Position numbers and translations under genes: made by a program | Shown here: positions 1-12,158 of the stretch, one piece after another | Position numbering within the stretch: position 1 is the stretch's first letter | Layout of the letters: every line of letters begins with the position of its first letter | DNA from: Certhia americana | Taxonomy: Eukaryota > Chordata > Aves > Passeriformes > Certhiidae | Assembly: GCA_018697195.1 (NCBI GenBank) | Contig: CM031878.1 | Coordinates: 3,909,426 to 3,973,425, forward strand | DNA length: 64,000 bases | Direction of reading: 5' to 3' | Notes under the pieces: model-generated | What the model was told of the DNA's origin: nothing | Database searches by the model: none | The model's input: only the letters and a program-made list of their open reading frames with translations

Positions 1-35
<35 letters not shown>
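1..35. repeat. Poly-T run at window edge
   Basis: The window opens with 35 consecutive T. The true run may be longer because the window cuts it. It could be the oligo(A) tail of a minus-strand retroposed copy or a simple expanded homopolymer. No recognisable element follows it to the right. Confidence 0.9.
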
Positions 36-36
<1 letters not shown>

Positions 37-2581
37 TTCAATTTTACATTTGCTGGAGGAAAGGCTGTATGAGATAGGGAGCAGGTCTAAAGAAGCAACA
101 ACTCAATTGCAACAGCTCTCTTTTCCTCATTCTGGTTTCCAGAAAAAAAAAAAAAAATCTATTTTCAAAAGTAACTAGAAGAGGAATTTCCATCTATAAG
201 AATGACATTGCAGGGGCTACCTGGAAATTTAAAAGTGTACTTGGCTGCATATTTTTCACTCTCAGTCTGACACTGTAGCATGAACTCAAACCTGTTGTAC
301 TATTTGTGCTGGGTAACCTCTCCCATTCGGTCCCAGGCTCAGCAGTTTAATCTGGTGCTTTGGTTTGGCTTCATTCCCCACATAAAATTTTTATGGCAAA
401 GAGTAGCACAGGAGAGGTCAGTGAGATTGTCCAGGAAACCGTGAGTAACAAATGTCTCTCCGCGGTTCCTCCTGATAAACACCCTGCTGTGCAACAGGGA
501 GCGTTTCTTCCTGACCTCTTCTGCCTATAAGCTGCCCCTGGAGGTTTGTGGATCAATACTGTTGCTCAATGAAAAGGTTATGCTGATTCTTATTCTCTTT
601 AAAAAAAAAAAAAAAAGAAACGCTACTAGGTCTTTTCTAAAAGTATCTAAAATGATTTGTCTCTAAGGTATTCTGTGTCATTGAGCTCTAAACCCTCCAA
701 ATATTTGTTTGGTGTCTCTGATTATCCAACAACAAAAACAAAAACCATACCAAACAAACAAAAAAACCCCAAAGCCAACAGTAACAACAAAAGCAAACCC
801 AAACACTCCTCTGATAGCTTTATACAAACAACCGTGAATGACATTAAGGTTGGAAATGTGCATCTAAGAATGTTATAAAGTGTTAAATGATCCAGAGAGT
901 TAGTAGGGAATGACTTTGTTACCTAGGCCTACCTTTTCCTTAGGAAAGGTCAGTCTCTGTCAGCTGCTTCATATTTCTTTGTTTTTCCATGGCAAGATTC
1001 GTCACAGAAAACCAACAGCTTTGGGCCTGAACTAAAGCTCCTTGAGCACAGGACAAGATCACCCGGAGGACAAAATCCATTCATTAGTTTCATGGCAGCC
1101 ACTGTGAGCAGGAACATTTTTCACAAGAAAAAAGTTTCAGGAATAACTCAATCATTGATCTTGTCACTGAGATTTGCTCTTGCATAATAGCAAATATTTT
1201 AGCTTTGCACCAAAAGGTTTGGCTTTGATAATGAGACCACACGTGAAACTTTTGAATGTGAGCTTTACTCTACAGTTGCTGCTTTTTACCAGCTACTGTC
1301 TGGGAATTGCTTGTTTTTCTAGGATGCAGGTTGCTCAGAAGTAAAGTTCTGTTTTTTGTTTTGTTCCGTTGTGTTTTATGAAGATATACCCCAGCATCTT
1401 CAGAAGTCACACGCTGGTTGTATCTGTTGGACAATTGTGCCCTATAGCATCAAGAGGGTCAAGGATCTGAACCTGGCACACGCATGCCTAAGAACACTTT
1501 CCTCTTTCTTGCAGTTGGCAACATCTGTTTTTTTGAGTTGCAACTTGCCTCCAAGCCCCTGAAATTCCTTTCAAATATTTGTTCCAAAGCTGATCTGCTC
1601 TGAGCTCAGCCATGGAAGTATTTGCCATTTCTTTTTCTGAGAGAAAATTCTATCTATTCCTGTCTGCCTGCTGTTCCATCTGTCTGCCTGATCTGCTGCT
1701 TTATAATCTGGAATAGAATACCTTTTTGGGTTGTTTCATATATATTTTGTAACCACTGCAGAGTTTTGCTTGAATGGGCCAAACTCATCCATGATGGTGG
1801 AACTTCACTGATTTCAGGTAGTTGTACAAGGTGAATCAGAACTTCCCTTGGGACCACTCCAGATAAAAAATGTGTAGATATGTGTATGAACAAGCAGAGG
1901 TGGGGAGGGGAATCAGAAGTAAGGCTTTGCAGAGATTGTTCCAGGATAATATTTACTACTGCATTGCACAGAATGCACTAAAGGAGAGCAAGAAAAATGA
2001 AGGAATATGCAATTCTGCCCACTTCAGCAGTTAGACTTTTGTTAAAATACTCTTAAGAAATTACAAAGCTGCCAGGACTGTGTTTAATTAAATATGTAAG
2101 TATCAGTACAAAAATAAAACCCAAGCAACACTTACATCATGCCTACAAGGTGTTATTGTTCTGTTTATTTTTTACAGATGGACATTTTTTCAGGAATAAA
2201 CTTGCCAAGTGTTGTGAGACAGAGAAGGAATGAGAGAGACAAGGATGTAGAGGGAAGTAGTGAAAAGAAATATGGATGCTACAGGAAAAATGGCAGTGCT
2301 TATATTTCAGAGAGGCAAACAAAGTACAGTGCATCTGTGACAAGGAAGTATGACTTGAGTTCCCTACTTAAAGCTTCATTGAAATTGCCCAATACTTGAG
2401 AGAAAGCAGATGACAGAGTAATTAGAGATGTTGTATGCAATTTATCAGTCACAGTCTTGAACTTCCTGTTGCTGATTGGAATGACCAGATGATTTCTTAC
2501 TAGTAGACCATTATATTCAGCGAGGATGGGGGGAAAGGAGGAACATAGCTAAGCACAAATAATAACTCTTTATTTGCCTAG
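36..2581. other. Unique AT-rich DNA, no gene seen
   Basis: The region holds two A runs (143-157, 15 A; 601-616, 16 A) and one A/C-rich tract listed separately. Open frames here are under 90 codons, have no recognisable domain, and several overlap on both strands. I see no promoter, RNA gene or mobile element. Confidence 0.6.
727..812. repeat. A/C-rich low-complexity tract
   Basis: About 85 bases contain almost only A and C on the plus strand, with repeated CAAAAAC, ACAAACAAA and AAAAACCCCAAA words. The short open frame across it (657-878) is a consequence of this composition. Similar tracts recur in the window in both orientations. Confidence 0.75.
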
Positions 2582-2710
2582 AATCATAGAATGGTTTGGA
2601 TTGGAAACCTCAGAGAGTTTCTGGTCCCAATTTCCTGCCATAAGCAGGGATGCTACCCACTAGATCTGGTTGCTGATGCAATGAAACCTGAATCTTTAAC
2701 TCCCAAGAAA
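2582..2710 (-). mobile_element. CR1 LINE 3' end fragment
   Basis: The plus strand begins AATCATAGAATGGTTTGG and continues with the typical inverted CR1 3' end (TTGGAA, CCTGCCATAAGCAGGGATGC, CCCACTAGATCTGGTTGCT). The element therefore lies on the minus strand, with its 3' tail at the left. Identity fades after about 2705, consistent with 5' truncation. The copy is diverged and non-coding. Confidence 0.85.
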
Positions 2711-4984
2711 ACTTGCCTGCAGATGCTCTGGTGAGGGGAGACACTGCCATCCTGCACCTTTGGCTCTGCTTCTCTTTCTGGGACAGCTTTGCACACTCAG
2801 GAGAGTATGGGGCTGCTTTTGCTCCCAGTGGAAGAGGGGTTCATCTGTCTGCAGTGTCCTGAGTACACTAAGGCATTACCTACAGACCAGGAAGGTTCTA
2901 GAAGGGCTGTGTCCTCAGAGGGTCTTACAGGCTGCTGAGTTTTGCCTAGCAGGAAAGCTGGCACAAGATTTGATTCTGGGCTTCTTTTTCCTGGAATTAG
3001 TGAGATTAGTAAAAGATTTGCATATAATCCATATTTTAAACTGCAACTAGCGTGGGCTAGGAGAATTCAGCGACAACATGGTACGGTATATAGTTTATAT
3101 CATCTTGGTTAAATTATGTCAGAAATACAGGTGCAGTCACCCTTTCTCTGTATACCAGTATTTTCTGAAATGTTGGTGTGCTAGATGAGGTAGGTAACCA
3201 TCAAGGCATGCTTCCTTCCCAGCTACCAATAGTGCAAAGTATTTTGACTCCACTGGCAAGACAATTTATAATTTGCACTCAAATCCCTCAAGTACTTTCT
3301 GGAAATAATATGCGTGGCATTGTTGTGGGAGCTTTCTTTTGCCCTAGAAGGGGATCAATTCTGCACTGCAGCTCACTACTCACAGCCTTGAGAGATGTAT
3401 CTGCAGGTGCCATCAGTCTGTGATGACTCCCAGGCACAGGACTTAGTAAGAGAGGTGTTTTGGTCTAAATGCTGGAGTCCTGGCTTGAGTGTCATTTCAA
3501 AGGAAGATGATTACCACAAACTCATATGGTCTGTATATGAGGATCTTCTGTAATTTTACATGAGCATGATTTGTCCCTGTTGCTTGTAAGAGTGTTTACC
3601 AACAAAGAAAAGGGGTATTCTTACACCAGACGAAAATGTCCACATTGTTTCTTGGGCATAAGCCTATTCAGTCTCCAGGAGAGGGAAATAAAGAGAGGTT
3701 AAGATGAAGTAACAGTTGGATTTGTCTTTTGCTCCCTGAAAGCTGTGGCTATAGTTTTCAGGGGGACTAAAGGAATTAAGTATGTATTTCTTTTTCAAGT
3801 GAAAAGTCCACATCTCTGACATAAGCCAAGAAAGTAAATGCTTTGCTTGCTATATTTTAGCTCCAGAAACGATCATGTTTGGAGTTTATCTATGCTTCTT
3901 TGTTACCTGAACAATCCCATAGTGTTTATTATGCTAGTAGCAGACTCTTATGTTAATTTACAAAGAGAAACAATTGGGGACATCCATAAGCTCCCACACA
4001 GAAACACTCATGAGGAAACAGCTTGGCGTTGGGTGCACTGTCTGTATTTTCCTCAGACTGTCTCAGGTGGAAGCTGCAGAATGAAAATTCTCCAATGATA
4101 AACGCTTGTGAATTGTGGGGAAAGACTCTATAATTTCAGGTGCAAATCCGATAATTTACCCTGCAGATCGAGGGAGAGGATTAGTTCCCTTCACCACGCT
4201 CTTCTCATACTCCACCCGCCCCCCATCTTCAGGAACTATATCCAAACCCTCCATCTGAACCAAAAAGCTTTATCTGTCCCTTAGTGAAACATCTTTTATT
4301 TGCCAACTTGTTTTTTCCCACAGACTCCTGCTCCCTTTTGTGTTTGCGCTAATGTTCGAATGTCTACACCGCGTAGCCGATGATTATTTGTGAGACAGAG
4401 TGAGTTAATGCAGATTTGCAAGCTGTTCCCATTTGTTAAATGTCAGAAAAACACATGCAAGTCACTGGCTTTAGCACTTAGCTGCCAGCTGGCTCTTCTG
4501 AAAGGAGGGGACAAATGACAGTCTATCAAACAGCATGCTTTCAAAGAAAGAGGAGACCTGTTCCAGAACTGCAGCTTCAGAGGCTCTTTTTAACAACATA
4601 AGCAAAACTGGGAGCCAACCTCATTTTTTCCCCCTGGCTGTAATGAACACATAGCTTAGCAACAGCATTCCCCCACCCCCAGTAAAAATGAACTGGAATT
4701 ACAAAGCTTATGAGGAAAAAAGCGTCATTTTCCCCCCTCTATCTCTTTCACTTGAGTATATATATATTTATTTATTTATTTCCTTTTGGCTCAAAAGTAA
4801 GACCAAAAATGCCAAAAGGGAAAGGAGCGGGGGTTCTGAGATCAGTCACAAATCTCAGAAGATTGCAGGAAACTGTGCCAAATGGAAGTGTTTATCCATG
4901 GGTAAGTGCCCAGTGTAGATTAACATATTTTAATTATGGTCTCCGGGTTTGCTGTGCCCCCTGAAGAATACATGGTTTAGGCCT
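2711..4984. other. Unique DNA, no gene seen
   Basis: No repeat or exon is recognisable. The short open frames (for example 2760-3050 and 3838-4098) have no known domain or splice context. About 4315-4520 has an unusually ordered, moderately CpG-containing texture and is discussed as a possible conserved element. Confidence 0.5.
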
Positions 4985-5300
4985 CACTGGTGAGCCAAAG
5001 TTGTTGGGCGGAGGGAGGGACTACTTTTGGTTGTGCATGCTGATGGGGTGCTGTGTCCTAGCCGTGCCTGGAGTGCCGAGACATGCCTTTCTCCTGGAGC
5101 AGATGCTGCAGGATGGCGGCAGTGCCAGTTTCTTTGTGCCACCCGACATGCTCTGACCCTGACCCGGAGGCCAGCGCTCCTCCGCTGTGGCTGCCAGCAC
5201 AGAGGCCGGGGCACAGCTCTGCTTCCCGGGGTGATGTCCACCGGGACCTCCAACATCACCCGCTCATTAGGATGTCTCTGAACAGCTGTCATGTGGTGCT
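4985..5300. promoter_or_regulatory. GC- and CpG-rich patch (orphan CpG-island-like)
   Basis: This 300-bp stretch is clearly richer in G+C than its AT-rich surroundings. By eye it holds more than a dozen CpG dinucleotides, in words such as GGCGG, CCCGG, AGCGCTCC, GGCCGGGG and CCCGGGG. GC richness leaves few stop codons, which explains three overlapping open frames on both strands (4984-5313 minus, 5027-5281 plus, 5083-5319 plus). None resembles a known protein. It could be a small CpG island, an exon in a frame I cannot recognise, or a decayed GC-rich repeat. Confidence 0.35.
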
Positions 5301-7431
5301 GACTTTCTGTCACGGTTGACAGCTGTGAGATTAAAGCAGGTAGCTGGAGGCTGAAAAACTCTGTCTTTTGTTACGAAGACCTGAGTCATCTAACCCCCTG
5401 TTATAAATATTAGGTGTCAGATTTGGATTCACAGAGTCACTTGTAGCCTTGGGTAGATCCCATTACACAAATGGTCCAATTTATTACAGCAGGACTATTT
5501 GTATACAAGACTGCCATCATTGTCAAGATGTCAAAATCTGGCCTGGTATGCTTAATGCTTCATAATTAACAAGCTGCATCATGCTAGTGAGCATCTTCTA
5601 ATTATAGAATAAGATTTTGGAATGAGTGATCATTTCCCAGAGTTTTCTATGGTTTAAACTCAGTGACAGTTAGGGCAGAGCTTTGGGAAGAAAGAGTGTG
5701 GTGACAGGAAAGGTCCATCTTTTCTTCCCTGTTCTTGTTTTAAGACAAATATCCAATTTCTTTCTCATAGGAGAAAAGAAGATGCAGATCCATGAAGAAG
5801 GTAATTCATGCTGCATAGCTTGCAGAAGTGTCCTTTCTGCTTACCTCTGTCACTGGAAGGACCCTACATTCAGTATTACCTGAAGGAATGGGAAAAACTA
5901 GGTGAGATGAAACCTTTTCCAATTGCAAACAGTGCTCTGTTGCTCTTAAATTCATTTCAGGAAGCAAGGAATTTGGTGTCACGGATGCTCTCAAATTTTC
6001 ATCTAAACCTCACCACCTTTCTGCAGTTTAATCCATGGGAATAATAAATCTCTTGGTCTCTATGCTTTTACCCTGGAAACATACCATGAGCACCCCTAAA
6101 TTTGAACAGTGAATTGGCTAACTCCTGCCTAAATCCCAGTGAGATCCAGGAATTAGGCAAAGTTAAGGCTCTGTATCTGATAGGTATAACTTGAACCATC
6201 CCTGATGTCTTCAAGTTCAGCACAAGGCCTTACTTTACTCAAGGCCCCTTTCATAGATAAAAAAGGTCTAGCTATTTAAACGAAAAAGTGAGATATCCCA
6301 GGTTCCAGGCTGTCCTCATTCAGATGAATATGAAATAAGAGACTTCAATTGCTCTAAACTTCTCATTATAGTCTCAAACTCTAGGCTTTGAGACTGTCTG
6401 GGGAAAAGGGCTATAAAAGTTATTGTTCTGCAGCTGGAGGAATCTAACCCCATTTTGAATTTTGAATGCTCAGGGTCTTCAGAGCTATGTCCACAGAGAT
6501 ATTCAGAGATATTTAAGCACCCAACTGCTCTTTGTCTCAGTGCCTTCATCAAGAGAGATCACAGTCTGCTTGGATGTAAAGCGTAACCGAAAATGAAAGC
6601 ACCAAGCAATATCAGCCTGTGGAGAGAGTGAGAAGACAGTTGTTAATCTGAAAATTTCCTCCACATTATATTCTTATTATCTTTCCTTTTGCACCATAAA
6701 CTGTTCCCTGCCATTGTACTTGGGATCATTCAACTGAAAAGAAAAGCTCCCCTGTCCATCTGCCTGGCAGGACTGTCCAAAGGTACCTCCTTTTCTCCTT
6801 CCTTTCCTCAGATCTGTCTGGCAAAGCTTATCAAACAGAGCATTACGATATAGTAGCCTCTCCAAGCCTCCAAAGTCTGACTCTCAATACTGAAATTGAT
6901 GAATTTGTTGCATATGGCACACCTGCGTTTCTAGTGGCTTGAAAATATTTCTAGGGAAACACCAAATTCAGCAATTCAGCAGTCTGGGAGAGCTGAGACT
7001 GCTACAGATCCACACCAGAGGTCCCAAGAGTATGGAGAGAGAGTGTTTATTCCCTCCAGGCACACAGACACACAAACATATGTGCATTTCTATAGAGATA
7101 CATCCAGATGCACATTCCTCAAAGACACTCTGTACATACACAGTCAGCACCCGTAGCCCATCAGATCCCCTTTGTGTCTGGTCAGGGTGAAAGTCTATGT
7201 AACATATACACACATGGATGAAATGTGGATCTGCCAGTCGCTGGGCTGAGATGCTCAGTCTGACCTGTGATTCCCATCCTCCCTCATGTTGGTGGCACCT
7301 GGACATAGGAGGCTGCAGCCCAGGGAGGCTGCTGCCCTTGCACACACCATCACGAACAAGCAAACACATAGAGAGGATCCAGACAAGAACACTAGCCAGT
7401 TTTATTTACGCACAGCTGACTGGTTTTACGG
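5301..7431. other. Unique DNA, no gene seen
   Basis: I see no recognisable repeat, exon or RNA gene. Open frames such as 6968-7369 (minus) and 7218-7565 (plus) overlap each other and run into the neighbouring CR1, so they are not good gene candidates. Confidence 0.55.
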
Positions 7432-8370
7432 AATCACAGAATCACAGAATCACAAGGTTGGAAGAGACCTTCAAGATCGAGTCCAATCCATGCCCTAACA
7501 CCTCAACTAGACCATGGCACCAAGTGCCACATCCAGTCTTTTTTAAACACATCCAGGGATGGTGACTGCACCACTTCCCCAGGCAGAACATTCCAGTACT
7601 TTATTATTCTGTCCTTGATAAAGGTTTTCCTAATATCCAACCTAATTTTCCCTTGGCACAGCTTGAGGCTGTGTCCCCTTGTTTTGTCTGTTGGTGCCTG
7701 TGAGAAGATACCAACCCCCACCTGACCACACTCACCTTTCAGGGAGTTGTACAAAGTGATAAGGTCACCCCTGGGCCTCCTTTTCTCCAGGTTGAACACC
7801 CCCAGCTCCCTCAGCCGTTCCTCTCAGGGTTTGTGTTCCCAGCCCCTCTCCAGCCTCGTTGCCTCCTCTGGGTGCACTCAAGTGTCTGCACATCCTTCCC
7901 AAACTGAGGGCCCAGAACTGGACACAGCACTCAAGGTGTGGCCTCACCAGTGCAGTACAGGTGAAGAATGACCCGCCCTGTTCCTGGTGGCCACACTATT
8001 CCTGATCCAGGCCAGGGGCTCTTGGCCTTCTTCGCCACCAGGGCACTCTGCTGGCTCATGTTCAGCTGGCTGTCAACCATCACCCCCAGGTCCCTTTCTG
8101 CCTGGGCACTGTCCAGCCACTCTGTCCACAACCTGTAATGTTGCAGGGGGCTATTGTGGCCAAAATACAAGACCTGGCGCTTGAACTTATTAAACCTCCT
8201 CCTACTGGACTCTGCCCATCCATCCAACCGATCCAGGTCTCTTTGCAGAGCCCTCCTCCCTTCCAATAGATCAACACACGCTTCCAGCTTAATGTTGTCT
8301 ACAAATTTACTAATGAAAGACTCAATACCCTCATCCATGTCATCAATAAAAATATTGATCAGAACTGTCC
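7432..8370 (-). mobile_element. CR1 LINE, 5'-truncated, end of ORF2 reverse transcriptase
   Basis: This is the longest CR1 copy here, about 940 bp. The plus strand starts with three tandem AATCACAG units, the inverted CR1 3' tail, so the element runs on the minus strand. Minus-strand translation shows the CR1 polymerase C-terminal part. From about 8370 it reads TVLINIFIDDMDEGIESFIS, then the catalytic box as FVDN (8294-8305), then QRDLDRLDGWAE, AERDLGVMVDSQLNMSQQ and HLECCVQFWAL. Later blocks (SLEKRR-like, RGDLITLYNSLKG, PSLDVFKKDW) appear in other frames (7503-7799). There are therefore at least two frameshifts. The catalytic F/YADD is changed to FVDN, so the copy cannot encode an active polymerase. 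The sequence right of about 8371 no longer matches CR1, which marks the usual 5' truncation point. Confidence 0.95.
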
Positions 8371-9183
8371 CCTTTTCCTTCAGTCTTTCCATATTTGGCT
8401 GTCCCATACCAATTTGGTGCTCACTTTCCTGCATTTTTAGTTTTCTTACTTCTCCCAAATATTCCATGGATTCCATACTATCCCAAAGCATCCTTCTAGT
8501 GTACCTCTTATTGTGCCCCTAGGCAAAAGGCCCCTGGGGTGCTCCAGAGAGCAGCTCTTGTGATTCACCAGGGTGGTGTGATACTTCTTATGGACACATG
8601 GGAGGAGGCATGACAGGGGCTCATTTCTTCCCTGAAGTTATTTGGGCGACCCTTTTTCACCATTATTATGCTCCGGGCTTCTCTCTGTGTGTGGAGATGA
8701 GCCTTTTATTTTGCAGCCTGACAAATACCTGCTTTCTGACAGAATTTTCTTGTTGCCTGGGTAGATCCTTCTTTGTCTCTGAGGCATATAAGCTCTGTCA
8801 TATTTGTTACATTGGGGTGAGTAAGCCCTTTCCCTTCATTTCCTTGAAGAATGTCAGGCTCAGACTTCAGCAGTAGGTAACAGCAGCATGAGTTTCATGT
8901 AAGCAAGTGGCAAGACCAGTCTACTGAGTAAGTGGGGTGTGTCTGGGGAGTCTGTAGGCATCTGGTCATCAGCTCATGCACTTCTGACCATGTGAAAGTC
9001 AGCATCCTCACTGGGCAAAAAGGGTTGTTAATAGTGATGGATTTTTTCTTGGGGCATCACTGTCTGTAAGTAATGGCAGCAAAATACTTCAACTGTTAAG
9101 GGTGTCAGATATGCACAGACACTGCATTTTCAAGTTCACACAAGACACAGATTTTCAAAGATGCTTATATTAAAGGTCTTAGT
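8371..9183. other. Unique DNA between two CR1 copies
   Basis: No exon or repeat is recognised. The minus-strand open frame that starts at 8491 enters the CR1 and only its CR1 part is recognisable. Confidence 0.5.
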
Positions 9184-9345
9184 CATGTTCAGGTGAAACT
9201 TCCTGTGCATCAGTTTATGCCCACTGTCCCTTGTCCTATTGCTGAGCACCACTGAGCAAAGCCTGGTCCATTTTCTGACATCTCCCTGTCAGAAAATAGA
9301 ACTGAAAAGCATTGATGAGGTTCCCTCTCTGATGTCTCTCACAAA
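9184..9345 (-). mobile_element. Old CR1 LINE fragment (internal 3' part)
   Basis: The plus strand reads in the order typical of an inverted CR1: a block like CATGTTCAGGTGAAACTTCC, then GCCCACTGTCCCTTGTCCTA, GCTGAGCACCACTGAGC and AAGCATTGATGAGGTTCCC. The terminal tail is missing and the copy is strongly diverged. It explains the minus-strand open frame 9236-9418. Confidence 0.75.
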
Positions 9346-12063
9346 CTAGAATTTTAGACCTGGTAAGAGACACGGTAAATACAGCAGAATACTTGAGAGC
9401 AGGCAAATCTGAAAGCAATATACTTATTTACCATTCATCCTGAGCCCTGTCAGCATGGCAGTTACACTTTGAGACAGGATGGTGATAAAACACTTACTAC
9501 GATTGAAAATATTATTTTCTCATTTTAGTGCTTTCTGTGCTAGTTGAGGGAGGTTATCCTGAGCACTTGTGTTTGATTCAGCCTGGAGTGCTGTACATTG
9601 AGCCAGCTCTGAGTGAGGAGGCTGCAGGACCTCAGTTTACTAGCACCAAGCTGGAATGACCAGTCTGCTTGAGCAGCCAGAACTAGCCTCTCCTCAGGAG
9701 GTGATGCTGCAGTGCAGACGTTCGACTATTTTAGAACAAATTTAAATCTCCTTCTCACAGTCATGTTTTATGCAGAGCAGGCTTATGCTTAGAGCCTGAT
9801 GCACAGCCCACAGAAATGGATAGGATGCTTTTGATTGTGCTTCAACAAACCCCAGCTAAATCACTAAATTTTCACCACTTCACTTCCTTTCATTGAAATA
9901 GGGATAACTGCCTTTTCTTCTCACAGTGCCCATCTTGCTCAGCACAACAGATCCCTAATCATTCAGGGAGGAAGAGAAAAGAGGGGAAGGAAGGGCAGAT
10001 GGTATCATCCTAATGCAAATAATAAATAATCAGATTAATCCCTGCATCATGACAAGAGTTTCATTAGGTTCAGAACTAGGGAGAAGCACTGCTGTGTTCC
10101 CTGGGAGCAAGTCAGAGGGGAACGTGATAAAAAATGCTCCCAAGCTTGCTTTTTCCATTTTATTTCATTTCTTTCTTTTCTTTTTTTTCCCCTCCTCATT
10201 TGTTTTATACCGGGGCAGAGCAATGTGGAAGAGCAAAGACAGAAAATTAGTGTTTGAAGTAAGCTTCTGTGTTTAAGACATTTTTGTCAGCATCTCACGA
10301 GCTGGGTGACCAAATGCTCACATTGTAGGGGTCTTGTTTTTGTGATCTGCATCCATATGTCACTTTATCAGAGAGGCATGATCATGGACTAAAGCATTTC
10401 AGGCAGACCTGAAATGTCAGTGCTCAAGTAGGAGGAAAGCCCTCTTTTCTCTGACTTTTTTAGCTGAAATGTTGAGCTCTTTGCACTGCTACTGCTGCTT
10501 CTTGGTTGGACTGTTTCTATTTCCGCAGTGTCCTCATGCCTGTCATTGCCTGGACCTGGTTCAATAAACACATTAGCCACATCTGAGAGTACAAATATTT
10601 CTTCAGAGGCTTAAATGTCTGTTTGAACATGTGATTGCAGTAACTGCACGTGCAGTCAGAGCCAGCCCAGTATACACCATCAGTACTGACATGTCCAAAT
10701 TTAGGGAGATCTCTCTTAGGAGGATCTACACCAGTGTGAGATGACAGGGAACACAGGCTGCCTGCATCGATGGATCTGCCAGAAGTGGTTCTGTAAATCA
10801 TATCAGAGGTGGGGTGGGACTGCCAGTGACTGGAAACCCTCCATGTGGAGGATGTGCCTCATGTCCAGCATTGGCTGTGCTTCTCCTGAGCATGACTTTC
10901 CATCCCCTTGCTCCTAACCACAGGCTGAGGGCGTCACCTCTTTCCTTGTTGATGTAGCAGTGGCACTGGGATACCATGCAGCAAAAGGCCCATGATGGCA
11001 TTTTGCTGCCATGCTGCAACTCAAAAAGTGAGCGTGGAGTTTTCCCATTGGCAGACAATATGAGAGGGAACTCATCTACACTTCCCAAAAATGGTCCCTT
11101 CTTTTGCAATTCTAAAGTAGGGGATTTCTTCTAGTACAACGGCAGCTAGTCAATACACACTTTCACAAACAGCAGGAACTGAGAAAAGTGAGTGTTTAAT
11201 ATCTGAAGAATGATTTATAAGGTGCTTTACAGAAAAGTTTTCAACAAGTCTGAATTCTCTATTAAAAGCTGCTTGCTTCATTACAGAGTTACCAAAATAG
11301 GCAAAGAAAATATTCCCTGCTTATCCCAAGACTCCTTAACTCCTGACAATTTTAATAAATCAAGGAACATTTGTAAGTACTAAATGTTAAATGTGTATTC
11401 ACAGTTAATTTTTAATCAACTAACAACGGTGATGTGTTAATTGAATGCCATTAAGAAACCATAACTTGATGCATTAGCTATTTTTCTATGCAGAGGAACT
11501 TTTCCCAAGGCTTTCAGTTGTTGCCCAGGCTGCTTTTGAAAAAATAAAAAGTATTTTGAATGTGTTTAGACCTGGACTGTTCAAACCCTAAAACTGAGCC
11601 AAGTTCACAGGGTTAACTGAGGTTTGTAGTTCTATGAACCTGAGCTGAATTTTAAATAAGCCTGGGCTAAGTTTCAAGTTATCTTGTGCCTTAAGGTATG
11701 ACTTGCAACCTACAGAGTGATCATGTAGGCTCAGCATGTAGACTTCTGACTTCAATATGAATTGCTTAATTTTTGAGATGTCAAACAAAAGATCAAACAC
11801 AGAAGGATGACATACACCCATGTCTGAGACTTGTGGAACTTGATGGGTTTGCATCCAGCTTATCCGCTGTCTCCTCCTTGATGTGAACTCAGTAGAGCTA
11901 TGGCTCTTTCATTCTGAATGAGAATTTGCACTTATGCCTTGATCACCCATCTTCTAGATGTAGTGCAACTCGATGAAGAAGGTGCGGCTCTCCGGCTTGA
12001 CCCAGCTATTCCCTTCTGCTCCTGCTGGCCTGATGGTTGGACTATTTGTGTTGTCTACTTCCC
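9346..12063. other. Unique DNA, no gene seen
   Basis: The only low-complexity sequence is a short pyrimidine-rich patch near 10161-10199. Minus-strand open frames 10517-10801 and 10798-11109 have no recognisable domain. Confidence 0.5.
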
Positions 12064-12158
12064 TTTTTTTTTTTTTTTTTTTTTTTTTTGGTTGGTTGGT
12101 TGGTTGGTTGGTTGGTTGGTTGGTTTGGTTTGGTTTGGTTTGGTTTGGTTTGTTTATT
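12064..12158. repeat. Compound microsatellite T(26)-(GGTT)n-(GGTTT)n
   Basis: A run of 26 T (12064-12089) passes directly into about eight GGTT units (12090-12120) and then about six GGTTT-type units ending in TTTGTTTATTTTT. The stepwise lengthening of the unit suggests slippage that began in the T run. Open frames with FFFFGWLVGWLVG-like strings are its translation. Confidence 0.95.

Noticed and set aside
4984..5319. Three overlapping open frames on both strands
   Set aside because: Explained by GC richness, which removes stop codons; none resembles a known protein.
7931..8491. 186-codon minus-strand open frame as a gene
   Set aside because: It is the end of the CR1 polymerase with a lost catalytic residue and continues in other frames.
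12090..12158. Interstitial telomere repeat
   Set aside because: Units are GGTT and GGTTT, not the vertebrate TTAGGG.
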